Of a stretch of 64,000 nucleotides of DNA, positions 1-12,279 are shown in pieces. The DNA is taken from contig OZ037858.1 of the NCBI GenBank assembly GCA_964035575.1, forward strand, positions 1,364,001 through 1,428,000. Direction: 5' to 3'. The notes beneath the pieces are model-generated. The model did not search any database. It worked only from the letters and a program-made list of their open reading frames with translations, and was not told where the DNA came from. The number at the start of each line of letters is the position of its first letter. The stretch's first letter is position 1. The stretch is from Rhynchopus sp. YZ270_cl-10 (lineage: Eukaryota > Euglenozoa > Diplonemea > Diplonemida > Diplonemidae). Position numbers and translations under genes: made by a program.

Positions 1-1101
1 TCTTTTATGACAGTTTGGGGTACATTTAGTGCACCCTATTATACCATCTATTCAGTAGAATAGTTAGTATATAAAACAATTCTTGTATGACTGTACACAG
101 TTTTTTTTTTCTCTGCGTGAAATGCCAACCCTGGGGGTGTCGGGAGTAGACATTACTCTCTCCCCCCACCTTCCACACAAAACCTCTCGCACGCTATTCA
201 TTCTTTTTCTACAGTGATACCAACCGTGGTAAAAGGTGTATGTGCAACGTTAGGCACATTTATTCATATTACAATTTCTCTTTTATTGCTTTCATTTTTA
301 GGTGACTAAAGCAAGGCGAAGAAAAACTCTCTTTTTTATGACCCTTTTTAACATATGGAAATCGTAGGGTTTGGGGAACGACACTTTTTCTGTTCAGGAG
401 AACAGAAAAAAAATCATACGAGGGTGGAGCACATAACATACTCCCCTTATAAATTTGTTGCAAAAAAAAAAAAAAAAAAACACCAAAAAAGGCGACAAAA
501 ATGAGGAAAGGCACCTGAGCGTAGTAGACTCCCTGTGAACAGATTTTTTTTTTCCACCACGAAAGATGTGTTTGGTATAGGAGGGATCCTTCAAGGAGGG
601 GGTGTTGTAAAAGAGCAAATCCTAGAAAACCCTCTCAACAAAGGCAAAGCTGCAGCAGAAAAAAACAAGCAATGATGGTGTTCCTGAAACACCTGAGGAC
701 ACCTCAATACAGCACCCCCCTCCGGAAGGAGGTACTACAATACAAAACAAACAGAGCAGCAAAAACAAAAACAAAGTTGAAACAAACTTTCTCAAACCCC
801 CTCCGGAACACCAAATACTATTAAAAAAGAAAATGTACCAGAAATGTCTCTCCTCGCCTTCTCTCAATTTGTTTGCGAATACTGCCGATGAAAATGCCCT
901 CTGGGGTTTCACCCTCCGAGGAGCAGTCGATGTGTGTGTTATTCTTTGCACCTTTTTCACCTTCAACTTATATCAGTCTATTTATTTCGTTGTTTCAATG
1001 AGTCAAAACAAAGGTTGATCGTGATATTTTTTCAAAAACATCGGGTCTTTGTTTGTTTGCGCTCAAAGTCTTCGAAATAACAGCGTTATGACGCATTTTT
1101 T

Positions 1102-1134
1102 AGGTGACTCAGCACTTTGAGGCTAAGGTTCATC
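1102..1134 (+). repeat. Short hairpin repeat, family A
   Basis: Begins AGGTGACT and ends GGCTAAGGTTCATC, with an imperfect stem between the two halves. It belongs to a dispersed family sharing GGTGACTAAGC ... GCTTAGGTTCATC, found at least seven more times in the window. Confidence 0.65.
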
Positions 1135-1480
1135 GTTTTTAAAAAAGTTCTTTTTTTAAATAGCTCCACCGAGGTTCGATATCTCTTAGTGCATCAGTGT
1201 CTACGATCCCAGCGTTTTTTTAAGAAAGTTGGGAACATTGTTGGTCCCTATACCTATGCCATCTTATTGAATGCATTTGTTGAAATACTTTTTTTTTGCA
1301 ATGACTTCACTTTATACGTCTCTCCTAAGGGTTGTATGTGCACGAGAGGCATATTTGTTCCTCAAGTGCTCTCCCTTTTAATGTAACGACATTTACTGAT
1401 ACCGCCCTTCGAGAAATTGTCCTCGGGGGAAAATCCCTCCTATCTTTGGAATAAACACTCATAGTGATAGTGGAGGGTGG

Positions 1481-1508
1481 CTACACGAATACAACCAAGT
1501 TTTCAAAC
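1481..1508 (-). repeat. Repeat family E, minus copy
   Basis: Carries AATACAACCAAGTTTTCAAA, the reverse complement of the family motif with ACTTGGTTGTATT. It sits directly beside the inverted repeat at 1521-1597. Confidence 0.6.
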
Positions 1509-1520
1509 ACTCAAATAACG

Positions 1521-1597
1521 CGGTTCGGAAAAGTACTTTGCCTAAAAGTGAAGTGCTTTTCCGTATAGGTAGGATTACTACTGACTTTTCCGAACCG
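1521..1597. repeat. Inverted repeat (14-bp perfect arms)
   Basis: CGGTTCGGAAAAGT at 1521-1534 is perfectly complementary to ACTTTTCCGAACCG at 1584-1597, with a second weaker inverted pair inside. It looks like a small foldback or MITE remnant. No clear target duplication was seen. Confidence 0.7.
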
Positions 1598-3003
1598 TGA
1601 AATAACACATCATGGTGAAAAAAAAAAAAATGGGGCCGAAGACCACAGAATAGACCTTTAAAACAATACTGAGACAGGGTTTTTGGAGGATTTTTCAAAC
1701 CTTCGAAAAGCTGTTTTTGTTGTAGTCTATTATTTGATAAGCGTCTTGGGGTTTATCCTTTCCTTTATTGTGACGTTCTTTTCGATGCGTGTGGACGAGA
1801 GGCACCTTAGTCGTTACAAAATTTTTTTTTAAAAAAATGTGGAGCTCGCACGAAAAAAGCGAGGTGTCTACAGTATCAATTATTCAAAAGAATAAAAAAT
1901 CTTTATTTTGTGAGTTTTTCCGACCCATATCTTTGTTGCATTGTATTGCTGTTTACCACGAGTGTATTTTTTTATTATTATTTTCTGATGACACCCTTTT
2001 TTTTGGTTTTTCTTCATGAAAACAAAAAGGGGTGTTGTCACTCCATTTCCACATATTTCTTTTTTTTTTCTCTCTTCAACATCACGTTGTTTACAGTTGG
2101 TACAATGATTGTCTCCTTCATTCTTGTAATAGCCGTACTCCTTAGTGCATTTCCCCCCTCCTTTTTCCTCCCATATCCACTTTACGCCAACCGCACATTT
2201 TTAAATACTGCACGCTCCTATCAGGCCGTTGAGTTTTCATTTTTTTCATTCCCTTCTGGTAATGTGTGGTCACGCTTCTCTTGAGATCGCACAATTCACA
2301 GCGAACTGATCATGGCTTGGATGTGCTCTGGTACATCCAAGCGCAACGTCGCAGTACGGAAAAAGTACAAAAAAAAAATAAGTTTCACGATTTTTTTCCA
2401 AATAAATGGTGAAAGAACTGTCTGCACGGCAGCTACACTAAAACCCTGCCCATCAACAGGAAAGATTTTGTGTCGTTCCTCTATGTGTGTGACACTCATC
2501 TTCTAATCCAATCCCTCAAAAAATCCCCCTTTTTTTACTAACACATTCATTGTCTTTTTAATTAGTACCCCCCACTCCTCCTATTTGCTTAAATATTGTG
2601 TGCAGGAGAGACACACTCATCTTTTTTTCTTTCCGTGTTCCACCTGATTTTACTCCGAAAACAGTACCGGTTTTTTTGCCCTATCCGCGGAGTAAAAATC
2701 GGGTGGATGTTTGCGGAAACTGAACATAGTTAAAAAAAAAACCAACGCTAGATCTGTCTTTACGCTGTTTCCTTTGGATTTCCCCTCCTCCTCACCCATT
2801 AAGACATTACGCGAAAGATCGAAGAACAAGGCATAGTAAAAGGTTAGTAACAGGACAGATCAGTTGGTATGGTTTTGTTCAGTTTTTATTTATTTTTTTG
2901 CGACGCTCAATATTTTCCAAGAATCCCTAAATGTGGAGGAGGGGGAGGACTTGGCTACCTTCTTACTGCTTTCGCTCTAAATAGAAAGTATCCTAACCTT
3001 TCC

Positions 3004-3037
3004 AAGATGGGTATGCACGTGAGGCATATCATCTCAC
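3004..3037 (+). repeat. Short hairpin repeat, family B
   Basis: AGATGG..TATGCACGTGAGGCATA.CATCT form. Members share a GATG(N)GTGTGCACG start and a GCACATTCATCT end that can pair with each other. Confidence 0.6.
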
Positions 3038-3387
3038 AACTTTTTTCATTATTTTTTTTTTTGGTTTGTAGCGTATGGTGGTCTACCAGGCAAGATTGTT
3101 TCATTTACGATAAAAAAATGACACACCACGAGACACCTCACATCAACGGGGGGGGGGGATCTGTAGCAATCCATTTCTGAGTACGTGCAACAGGGCCTCG
3201 AAGCGGGTACAGGGTGAAAAAAATAAAAAAGCCTCTACTCGCACTTCAGGGACCATGCGCCTGAGCAAAGAGAGCAAGGCACTCAGCATGGGCTGCTCTC
3301 AAAAAAAGGCGGGACACACCCCTTATCCACTGTATCTCAGCAGCGATTACACCCCCCCAAGATGGCAAAACCAGTGATTTCAAAAAA

Positions 3388-3432
3388 GTACAGATCCTGT
3401 CTTCGGATTGGTGATTGTCGATGCTACACAAA
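3388..3432 (+). repeat. Repeat family F copy
   Basis: Shares GTACAGATCCTG and GTGATTGTCGA with copies near 9.2-9.5 kb and at 56941. Function unknown. Confidence 0.55.
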
Positions 3433-3885
3433 ACAAAAAAAAAAAAACAAACAAACACCCCCCCAGGCAACCCGTGGTTGCCTTTTTTTGTCTTTTTGTC
3501 CTGCATTATTCATTATCTGTTTTGTTTCTTTCTTTCGTTCAAAAATTTGGTCTGTGTTTTTTTTTTTTTTTTTTTTTTTGCAGTTCTTTCAGGGAATTCT
3601 ATAGGGGGTTTTTCCCCTATATTTTTTGCGTGACAAACGGTTTCTGTTTTTGAATTTGAATTATTTCTAAAAAATGTTACCACAAAAATGGCACTGTCAT
3701 GGGTAGTTATCGTCCAAGAAAAATGCCCACCGCGGGAAATTAGCGCCTCAATAAATTGCCGTCACTTTCGCTTCAAGTCAAACATTGTACTCATTTCCGC
3801 CGGTTGTACTTGTTCACTTGGAAGAATAGATAATTGTTTTTTTTGGTGTGAAGTTATTGTTGAGTAACAACATTTTCTCTTTTTT

Positions 3886-3940
3886 TGAAAACTTGGTTGT
3901 ATTAGTGTAGCCACCCTAGAGTGTGCTCCACTAATACAAC
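3886..3940 (+). repeat. Repeat family E hairpin, intact copy
   Basis: TTGTATTAGTG at 3897-3907 is perfectly inverted as CACTAATACAA at 3929-3939, preceded by GAAAACTTGG. This is the best-preserved of six copies. Confidence 0.7.
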
Positions 3941-4637
3941 TCTTTTTTTATGACGTCGAAAACGTCTTTTTTTTAAAAAAGATAAGAGAGCGTGTAGTGA
4001 CTCTGGCGAAGTGATTCTCTCCTACCATAACGTGTCTTGACGGTGCGAGCTAACGTTAACGCTCTGCAGTTAAGTCAGGGACGTAGGAAAAACTCGGTGC
4101 TGGTCCTTGTGATTGGCAAAGAAAAAAAAGGGAAAGAAATAATATTTTGTTTTCCCGTTCTCTTTTACGGACTGAGAATGGTCCAGCTCCTTTGTTTCTC
4201 TTTGGGAGGGGGGAGAGGTCATTTGCCTTTTAATGAATTTAAAAGAAAAGGAAAACTACGGGTCGGGCCACTTTAGAAAATGGGGATATAGTTCGAATTT
4301 GTCCAAAAGGGAATTTTGTTCAAGTAGCACTGGTATCGCGCAAAAAAAAAAAAGGGGGGGGAAAAAAACTAACGGTGAGACAGAGACAGAGAACATGACG
4401 GATGAAATGTACCTCTCGCCCCCCCCTCAAATGTGAAAAATCCCGAATCCTAGAATAAGCCCTGTTCTGATGGTTTAAAAGAAAAGAATAACAAAAAAAA
4501 ATCAAATTCTAAGCACAATATGCTGGGTACAATACTATTCGAAAAGCCAAAACTGCTATAACTGATCGTGACAAAACGTTTTCCCAAAGGAAAGACACAG
4601 CACTGTATTTTGGTTGTTGTTGTTGCTTTTTTTTGAT

Positions 4638-4685
4638 TGAAAACTTGGTTGTATTAGTGTTGACACCTGAGGATGTGTACAACTA
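4638..4685 (+). repeat. Repeat family E copy
   Basis: Starts with the same GAAAACTTGGTTGTATTAG motif as the copy at 3886. The right arm has decayed to GTACAACT. Confidence 0.6.
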
Positions 4686-6311
4686 ACTTTTTACCTCGTT
4701 TCGAACGTCCACGAAGTGGTTATGACTGACCACCTAATTTTGCTTGAAATATGATGGAGTTTAGTGGTATTCAAACACCACTAAGCTCCTTCAAACTCCT
4801 ATGTGCACGTTTTTTTTGGAAAAATAGGATGGAACACCCCATCCCACACGAATGTGAAGGAATGCAGCCACCACTAACCTCCATCAAACTCCCTACTGAA
4901 CTGCATCAAATTTTCAGGCAAAATCAGACTGAGAAAAGTTCATCAAATTAATCAGACAGCTGTTTTTTTTTTTTTTTTTTCTGTTGTATTGATCACTTTA
5001 CACCTACCGGTATAAAAGATCTGTACTCACTATTAACTAAAACCTTGTTTTTGAAGGAATAAAAAATCATAAAACAGCAAAAAAAAAAAAAACAACTGAT
5101 TTTCAAGAAGGAAAAATGTAAGGTAAGGTACAATAGGCTGATCGACACTGACCTTGGTCGGGTGGTGATCTCATGGTGATCTATGGTGATCGTTAGTGAT
5201 TGGTATAAATCGGCGCTGAAAAGAAAAGAAAAAAAAAAAAAAAAAAAATGTGAAAAAATGGGCCTGCCAGACCCACTTCCAATCAGCCCATTCAAGGTAC
5301 CAACGTCTCGGTGGACGCATGCAGACACCGAAATAATTGAAAATTCCCATTGTCTCATAAGGAGCAGAGACAGACACGCACTTTTGTGGTCGCTTGCATC
5401 AGGGTAGATCCTTATTTTCGCTAAAAACGCTGAAAATCCCAGATTTATTTTCGTTTTTTTCCTTTTTTTTTTCTCTCCCGTTTTTGAAATTTTTCCGCGC
5501 AGGCCTGACGCTAACTTCAGGTTTTTGGGAAATCGTGGGGTGTTGATGGTTGTCCGCGAGCGAAGTGTGCGAAAAAAAAAATGTAAGGTGTACCTCCGCA
5601 TTCTGGCTGTGACCCTTGTCGGACACTGCGCCCTCTGACAAGGGTAATACTTTCTAGAAACATTCTGAAAAAAAGTGGTAGTGCCCGGCATTAGCAAGAA
5701 AATTTTCAAAATTAAATAGTAGTTCACTTTCACTTCCATGTTTTTGCTAAAACGAACGTTTCTAGCGAAATGCCACAACAGCAAATTTCCTCGCGCAAAA
5801 AAAAAAAAAATGCCCTGTCATTCTTCCCACGAACCTCCCCAATGCACATTACGTTTTTGCTTTTTCAAATCTTTTCTTTTTGTGTGTTGTTACGTGTATC
5901 CAACAAAGTGGGGAAGGGGCAAGGCTTGGGTTCTAGGAACGTAACGATAAGACATAAAAACACTGTCGGGGGAAGGTGACTCAAAAGTACTGAGCGCTTT
6001 TGGGGTGCATCTTGTGCATTGGAGACGTCATCAGGATGGAACAATCCGCCCCCAATGTATGATGTTTTTTTTTTCCCCCTCCTCCCCCAAGATGTTTTTT
6101 GTCCGTGAGGCCCAAATACACCTTCCCTCCCCGATTTCTTTTGTGAAAGATGTGCGAATAACAGGCACATTTTTCAAAAAATCCCCCCTTTTTTTTTTTC
6201 ACTTCCCATCATATACTATCAATTTATTGATTGCATATGATGAAAATACTTCCCAGGAAACTGATTGGCGGTTCGTGTAAGCCTATCGTTCCTCTAGCCC
6301 TTTTATAAGTT

Positions 6312-6348
6312 AAGATGACTCTAAGCGCCGTGAGGCTTAGGTTCAATC
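6312..6348 (+). repeat. Short hairpin repeat, family A
   Basis: Carries CTAAGC and GCTTAG as stem arms with GATGA at the left edge and TTCAATC at the right. Confidence 0.65.
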
Positions 6349-6790
6349 GTACAAAAAAAAACCCCCCCTTTTTGTTGGGCGAACATCATCAGTTTGGTGC
6401 ATAGAACGTATTGGGTTCAGCTATGAACAGGGAGGGATTTTTTTCACTAGCTCTCAGTAAGTTCTCACAGACTCTCACAAAGCTCTCACAGGGTAACCAC
6501 TGATGGGTTCTTTGTTGGGGGTAATTTAGTCAAGGCCACCCCTTCGTCTCTCCCATTGCCAGTATGGGCAATACATACTGGAATTACCCTTGGGGCGGTA
6601 CGAACTTCATATTGAGTGGTGTTTCCCCGCATCTTTCGTCTACGTTTGTTATTGTGTGTGTGTGTTTTTTTTTTTTTAAACTGTGCTCATATTTTTTCTA
6701 CAGTGTGGAGTGCCTTTACCCTTTCCCTTGGTTTTTTTTTTTTTAATGTGTCAGACGCAAATAAGCGCAGTTATCGAAGAGGGAAAAACT

Positions 6791-6829
<39 letters not shown>

Positions 6830-6915
6830 GCGTAACATTTTCAGGGTAGTAGCTTGAAAGGTGCACTTTTCAAATGTTGCTGGTTTGCTGGTTTAGAAAA
6901 AAATTTTACCCGGTT

Positions 6916-8015
6916 GAAAGCGGTCGTCGCGCGCTTCGCGCGCGCCTCCCTGCCAACCACTGAGTGGAGAGGCAAAGGGTAAATTTTGCGAGACAACAAA
7001 GAAAATGGAATACCGTAGTCGGAAAAATGTTGTAACGGAATAATGTTGTAACGCTGGAAAAAATGGCCCAGCGTTACAACATTATTCCGTTACAACATTT
7101 TTTTGGGGTTTATTTTTGTCTTAGGGATTTTTGCTGGTGCGGGGGTGGTTTTTGAAAAGAAAAATCTTGTGCCTCTGACGGTGGTGAAAAAAGGGCGGGG
7201 GGCGGGGGGATGATGTTTTTTTTTTTTTTTTTGGTGGTGTTCAACTTAGCCGTAGGCTCGACTTTTTTTGTTCCACATCAAACTGGACAGGGCAAGGGGG
7301 GTACGTTTACTATGCACATGAAAAGCACTTGGTCCGAGCGAAGCAGGGGCCAGACGTCTTACAATCTGTACAGTGCCGGTTAGTTAGAACGACGCTACCA
7401 GCAAGGAACGCCAGGTTGGGGGCATCTCCTCCTTCCGAAACAGGCTCGTGGGGATTGCGGCGCTTGCAGAATTGGGCTAATCCCATTTGTTTCATTTTTT
7501 ATTTGGGTGAGGGGTGGGGGAGGACGTCGAAAAACCTGAAACACTAATTATCGGCTTGAAATTGGGGTGTGGTGTGTGAGGTTGGGGATTATGCCGACTG
7601 TTCCAAAAAAAATCCCTAAGACAAAGTTCACCCCAGTCATAAAAATGTTGTAACGGAATAAAGTTACAACTTCCCGCGATCCGCAGCGTTACAACATTAT
7701 TCCGTTACAACATTTTTACGTTCCAACATTTTTACGTTGCAACATTTTTCCGACTACGGTATAATCCTGTGTGTACGGCGCTTGGTCTTGCACCTTCCAC
7801 TAACTGTACAAAGTCAATACGTCTTCCAGAAGCAGGGGCTGTTGCAACGGTGGGTCATTTTGAAAAAATGGTCAACTTTTTGCAGCTTTGGTCAAGTTGC
7901 ATTTGCGGCTGCAAAATGCAAGGGGATTCCCTAAGACATTGTAAACTCTATTTTTTGCGGAGCAAAAAATTAATATAAAGTGGCGCCGCAGGCGAAAAAA
8001 AAATTAGGGCATAGT
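6916..8015. repeat. Repeat R, copy 1, interrupted by an insertion
   Basis: The left part (6916-7010, with palindromic CGCGCGCTTCGCGCGCG) and right part (7763 to about 8015) match, in the same order, a shorter copy at 40703-41030. The unit includes a stretch with GCAGGGGCTGTTGCAACGG and another with GCTGCAAAATGCAAGGG. Copy 1 is split by the inverted-repeat element at 7011-7761, which copy 2 lacks. Partial relatives of the left end occur at 12867-12911 and 57122-57245. It has no recognisable protein. Confidence 0.75.
7011..7761. mobile_element. Non-autonomous terminal-inverted-repeat element, TA target
   Basis: The element runs from CCGTAGTCGGAAAAATG (7013) to its reverse complement ending CCGACTACGG (7759), flanked on both sides by TA. 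The left arm contains a long near-perfect hairpin (about 7021-7100). A related, imperfect hairpin lies near the right end (7641-7715). No transposase is encoded. TA-flanked inverted repeats are typical of the Tc1/mariner superfamily, so I infer a MITE or foldback derivative of that group. The related repeat at 40703 preserves what looks like the empty site (GGAATCTAATCC near 40792), which supports insertion at TA. Confidence 0.8.
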
Positions 8016-8675
8016 GCAAAACATGCAGCTTTTTACACCACAGAGTCACTTAATGAACCCTTTTTAGGGGTTCGCTTACGTGTGAGGCTTTCTTCTGTGA
8101 GTGGGAAAGTGGTGCGGGGGAGGCGAAAAACTGAATCCCGAATCCCACTTTTTTTTTTTATTTTTCCCCAAACCAGTAAACCAGCTCGTTCTGGTTTTGA
8201 AACCAGCAAAAGTACCCAAGCTATTTCCCTGAACATTTTCCTCTCAACCCGACGTAACGAAAAACCCGAATCAGTTTCGCCCCCAAAAAAAAGTGGGGTT
8301 TTTTTATTTTTAAGTGTGCTGGTTGGTGTTATGTGGTTGATTCTGATGAGTGTGTTCCAGAGGCGCATACACACACTGCTTACGCTTTTGATCAGCGGAA
8401 ACGTTACAACTGTTTTTTTTTCCCTTTCAGGCTAGCCTGTTGACTCTTTCAATTCAGTACCCCCATCCCAACACCCCAACAGAAACTTCTCAGTTTTCAT
8501 CGTCTCTCCCGAGCAACCTCTGGCAAAAAAGAATAAAAATATTGTTCGGAAATAGGCATCAGTGTGTCTTCGTGTTGTTACTATGATTTCGCCTCCCTAC
8601 GCCACAATTTTGTTTCTCGAAAAACCAAGAATGAAGAGGGGGGTCTTTTTTAAAATGATGGAGCTCATTGTCGGG

Positions 8676-8775
8676 TGTCTACACTAATACAACCAAGTTT
8701 TCAAATCAAAAAGCAAAAAGCAAAAAAAAAAAGTTGTAAATGTCCTCGGGTGTATGCACTAATACAACCAAGATT
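8676..8775 (-). repeat. Two repeat family E copies
   Basis: CACTAATACAACCAAG occurs twice about 70 nt apart (near 8682 and 8757), both in minus orientation relative to the copy at 3886. Confidence 0.6.
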
Positions 8776-9227
8776 AGGATAGAATTAGCTCTTGGACACA
8801 AAAGAAAAATTAATGTAAAACACGCTGAAATACCTGCGCTACCGAGGGCCCCTCCCGTGGAACTGAGTTTCGCCAATCATTCTGTCATTATTACCCTAAC
8901 CACACTCGGATCGCCCCCCTTTTCCCAGTACCATACCTTTTTGTTTTGTTTTGTTTTTCCTATTGGTACATTTTTGTTGAGCCATATACCTATGCAAGTC
9001 AATTTATTGAATCATTGAATCATTGATGCATTTTTTTTGAACTAATGAATATTAACTCAGTTCTGAGAAATATTTAAATCCGTTTCTATTAGCTACGTTG
9101 GCGCACATTACAGCTCGTAAAACTGGGCGAAAAGAAAAAAATCTTAAATGACCACATCTTTTCTGAAACAATTCCCCCCCCTCCTGCAATTTGACTTTGC
9201 AAATCTTTGATGAGAACACATGAAGGC

Positions 9228-9450
9228 TTTGGCCAACATTGAGTACAGACCCTATGACCCTAAGTGGGTTCTTAGGCGATTGTCGACACAATAAAAATCA
9301 TTAGCCTTTGGGTGAATTTGTACAGAAACCCGTCTTTGGACAGGTGATTGTCGATACGACAAAAAAAAAAAAAAGGAACACAATCTAATATCCCCGCCTT
9401 CGGGTTTGACAAAGCGTACAGAATCTCTTGCGTTTTTTTTGTCGATACAA
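9228..9450 (+). repeat. Tandem cluster of repeat family F
   Basis: Three diverged units follow each other at roughly 80-nt spacing. Each has a GCCTTYGGG-like start, then GTACAGA, and two end in GATTGTCGAYACRA. A fourth isolated unit is at 56941-56990. The pattern could be a decayed structured RNA or a short interspersed element; I cannot tell which. Confidence 0.55.
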
Positions 9451-10079
9451 TCTCGTATTATCTTTCCTAAAGCAATGCTATAGAGATCAGTTGGCGGATG
9501 ACATTGACATTTTTTTTTTTTTAAATTTGATGCACCTGACGGACCCTTCTTCACTCATATTTTCAATTTTTTTATTTTGAAATATTTTTGCTGTTGGTGG
9601 GTCCGCACGTGCTCAAAAAAAAACTTCCTTTTTGCTGAATGTCCCCCTCCCAGTCTCAGTCTCGACCCCCCCCATAAATAAGTGTGATGTTTTTTTTTTG
9701 TCCTGTTTCTACTTGGTACTAGTATTGTTTCTGTTGCTCTGCCGAGGCTATTTTGTTCACCCTCCCCCCTCAAAAAAAAAAAAAAAACGTGTTTTTCCAG
9801 CGTACAAGAGTGCCTTCCCGTGCCCAACCCCCCACTAGATATTTTCTAAGATGCGCTCACTTTACCCTCTCTTTTTGAGGTTTATTGTGAGCCCTTTTTT
9901 TTTTTTCCTTGTTACGTGTCTGTCTGTTTACTTACAGGTTCGGCACCGTGTTCGATTCCAACTTTTTTTTTGTCTTTTTTTTTACGTTAAATTAAGAGTG
10001 CTGAGTGCCCCCCCATCTGCAATGTCTTTGCAATGTCTTTTGGAAAAATGTGTGTGCACATCTTTCAAGGCCCCCTTTA

Positions 10080-10110
10080 GATGTGTGCACTAGAGACACA
10101 TTCATCAAGT
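10080..10110 (+). repeat. Short hairpin repeat, family B
   Basis: GATGTGTGCAC ... GACACATTCATC: the two ends are complementary around a short loop. Confidence 0.6.
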
Positions 10111-10981
10111 TTTGTTTGTTATTTTTTAGGGAGACGGGCTTTGGTGTTGCACGCATGTGGACCTTGTTTCAAATTTTTCACGAATTGTTTGAACTGATTC
10201 TCTGTGTGTTTATTGTTTTCTTTTTTACGAAGTCAACTGCGGCTGTGTGCCTTGTCGTGCTACCATGACCAGTTGTATATTGATAGGCAAAGCCCGTTTA
10301 TAGCGTAACCGTAGTGTAATGATGGTGGTTCATGACTGAGTGGTCGGATTTTAATATTTTTTTTTATCAACGTACGTCACTCTGCAACGGGAGACGGAGA
10401 ACGCTGAAGAACATCTATCCTAGAGGTCTTGTGTGCGCACATTATCACATAGGTTTGTTTGGTTGGAAGCTTTGGCACACCATGCAGTTTCATAAAATGC
10501 TAAAGCATGGGGGAAAGGGGTGGGGGGGATAGTTGAGCGGTGACACAATTTTTGGGGTATTTTTCAAAAATTAATTTAAATTAATCCTGCCCCCCCTCCC
10601 TCTCCCTCTCACTCTCATTTTTTTTTTTTTTTGTTTTTCATTTTTTTAAAAAACGACAAAATTGAAGAAGAAAAAAAAAAAAAAACAAAGTGATGCGTAT
10701 CGTATCTTCCACAACCAAGTTGAAAAGTGAAGGGGAAAAAGACAAAAAAAAAAAGCTCCGACCCTTCTCCCTCGGGGTTTTTTTTTTTGAAAATCTTTTC
10801 GATTTTGTCTTGATTTTGTTCATCTCTACTCCATTTTGCCATCTGTTCCTAGAGATTTCGTTCTCCTTTTTGATCAGATGTAAACGAAATGGATTGTGGT
10901 CCACATGATTTGTACATAAAAGCTACACTGTTCACTGTATTTCAAGTCGACTTTATCTCAGACGTAGAAACACAAAGAAAT

Positions 10982-11650
10982 ATGTTGCGCGTCACGCGTT
11001 GGGTTGCAGGTGGCAATGTGACGCGTCTTAAAAGAAAGAATGGAAAGAGGCTGAGGCAACGCGTGGTTTCGGATGAGAGCGATGACGCACCTACCGAGAT
11101 TAGAAGACGGTCCTTCAGTCGAACGGCTATGAACGCAGAGGTGAAGGCACGTACCGGGCTTGCCAATGAGGTGCGCAAAAAGAAGATATATGACGACGTG
11201 GTCAGCTTCGCGCACAGACAGGGGAACGCACACTTCCGTGACCAGCTTATCAAACGCCTCAAACAGAACATCTCTACAAGAAAATTCCAGACGCCAACCA
11301 AAATCATGGCAGACCTCGGCTTTCCATCCAAAGACGTTCTGGTTGTAGCTGAGTCGCCCCTGGATATGTCTCATCTGCTGGAACACTCAGACGCCTTTCA
11401 ACGCAAGATGAACACCCTCAACATCTCCCCTGACGCAAGGATTGTGATGCTGGCAATGAATACACACAGGGAAGCGCTCTTCTCAGGAGAAGAAGACCAC
11501 ACCAACGTGTTTGCAAATTACCTGCATTTCTTAAGTTCGGAGCTGAGTATTCCAGAGGAGGAGCTGCAGGACCAAGCAGAACACTACTGGTCAATGCTCT
11601 CAAAAATCGAGCAAAGCATGTTCGCTGGACAGAAAATGTCCCAGATCTGA
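10982..11650 (+). CDS. Unknown protein, 222 aa, basic N-terminus
   Basis: I do not recognise this protein. The start at 10982 is preferred because the G+C-rich coding pattern begins there and a pyrimidine-rich acceptor ending in AG lies at 10961. An in-frame upstream ATG at 10889 sits in A+T-rich sequence. The first 50 residues are rich in Arg and Lys (RLKRKNGKRLRQR, then IRRRS), after a short MLRVTRW start that could be a mitochondrial presequence or simply a basic, nucleic-acid-binding tail. The remainder is mostly predicted helix, with an acidic helical C-terminus. No membrane segment or catalytic motif is visible. It is the first gene of the + strand array. Confidence 0.7.
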   Translation: MLRVTRWVAGGNVTRLKRKNGKRLRQRVVSDESDDAPTEIRRRSFSRTAMNAEVKARTGLANEVRKKKIYDDVVSFAHRQGNAHFRDQLIKRLKQNISTRKFQTPTKIMADLGFPSKDVLVVAESPLDMSHLLEHSDAFQRKMNTLNISPDARIVMLAMNTHREALFSGEEDHTNVFANYLHFLSSELSIPEEELQDQAEHYWSMLSKIEQSMFAGQKMSQI

Positions 11651-12279
11651 TGAATGGGACAATCATTTTTCACTGTAATATTGTTGTTTTTTTTTTGTTA
11701 AAACCCATAGTCTGAAAGCGAACGAAGCCCTTTTTTAGGTGACTAAGGTTCATCTCATAATATTTTTTTTTTTGTTAAATACCCCACCATCTGGTTCGTG
11801 TGTCACACGATTAAGCAAAAAAGAAAACAATATGCCTGATGTAACAACGTGATGACGGAGGGTAACTTTGTAAGGAAAAATAGTTAAAAAACCCCCATTC
11901 CTTTCCGTATACCACGTGATCGCCATTTGTGCTCGCCGAGCAGATCATTTCTTTTTTTCTCGAAACGATAATGGCATTTGTGTGTTCCCTCCCATTCACC
12001 ATTCTCCTCTAACCCAACTCAAGCCAAAATAAAGGTTCAAAAGGTTTCGGGGTATTTTAAATAAATACTCCAGGTGGTGTGTTCCGGGTCGTATGAGACA
12101 CACATCTTCACAACTTTTCACAACATAGTATATGCCATGTTTGTGAAAAGCTGTGAATTGAAATGAATTTGTATTTTCTGATACCCCGGAATGCACCAGA
12201 GTTCAGTAACCCCACAGAGCGTGCCTTTACAACTCAGCAGGCATTGTAGGTACATAATATCAAACTTTACTTTCTAATG
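11651..12279. other. Intergenic, no gene seen
   Basis: A+T-rich spacer after the first gene. It contains a short family A-like motif (AGGTGACTAAGGTTCATCT at 11737-11755) about 90 nt after the stop codon. Nothing else is recognisable. Confidence 0.7.

Larger units (their letters stand above)
1..10981. other. Gene-free A+T-rich region with repeats
   Basis: I see no convincing coding sequence in these 11 kb on either strand. Open frames are short, run through poly-T or poly-A tracts, and lack the G+C-rich third positions of the genes further right. The region holds long homopolymers (for example a T run of over 30 near 6792-6828), several copies of short hairpin repeat families, and one clear inverted-repeat element (7011-7761) nested in a larger repeat. 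It lies upstream of the first gene of a one-way gene array, so it could be an array boundary. That is inference only. Confidence 0.75.

Noticed and set aside
4993-5784. 263-codon minus-strand frame in the gene-free left region
   Set aside because: A+T-rich, crosses poly-T and poly-A runs translated as Phe and Lys strings, and has no domain or acceptor.
9940-9975. tRNA-like GTTCGATTCC box
   Set aside because: No A box, acceptor stem or anticodon arm can be folded around it. The similar GGTTCGATAACC near 13557 fails for the same reason.
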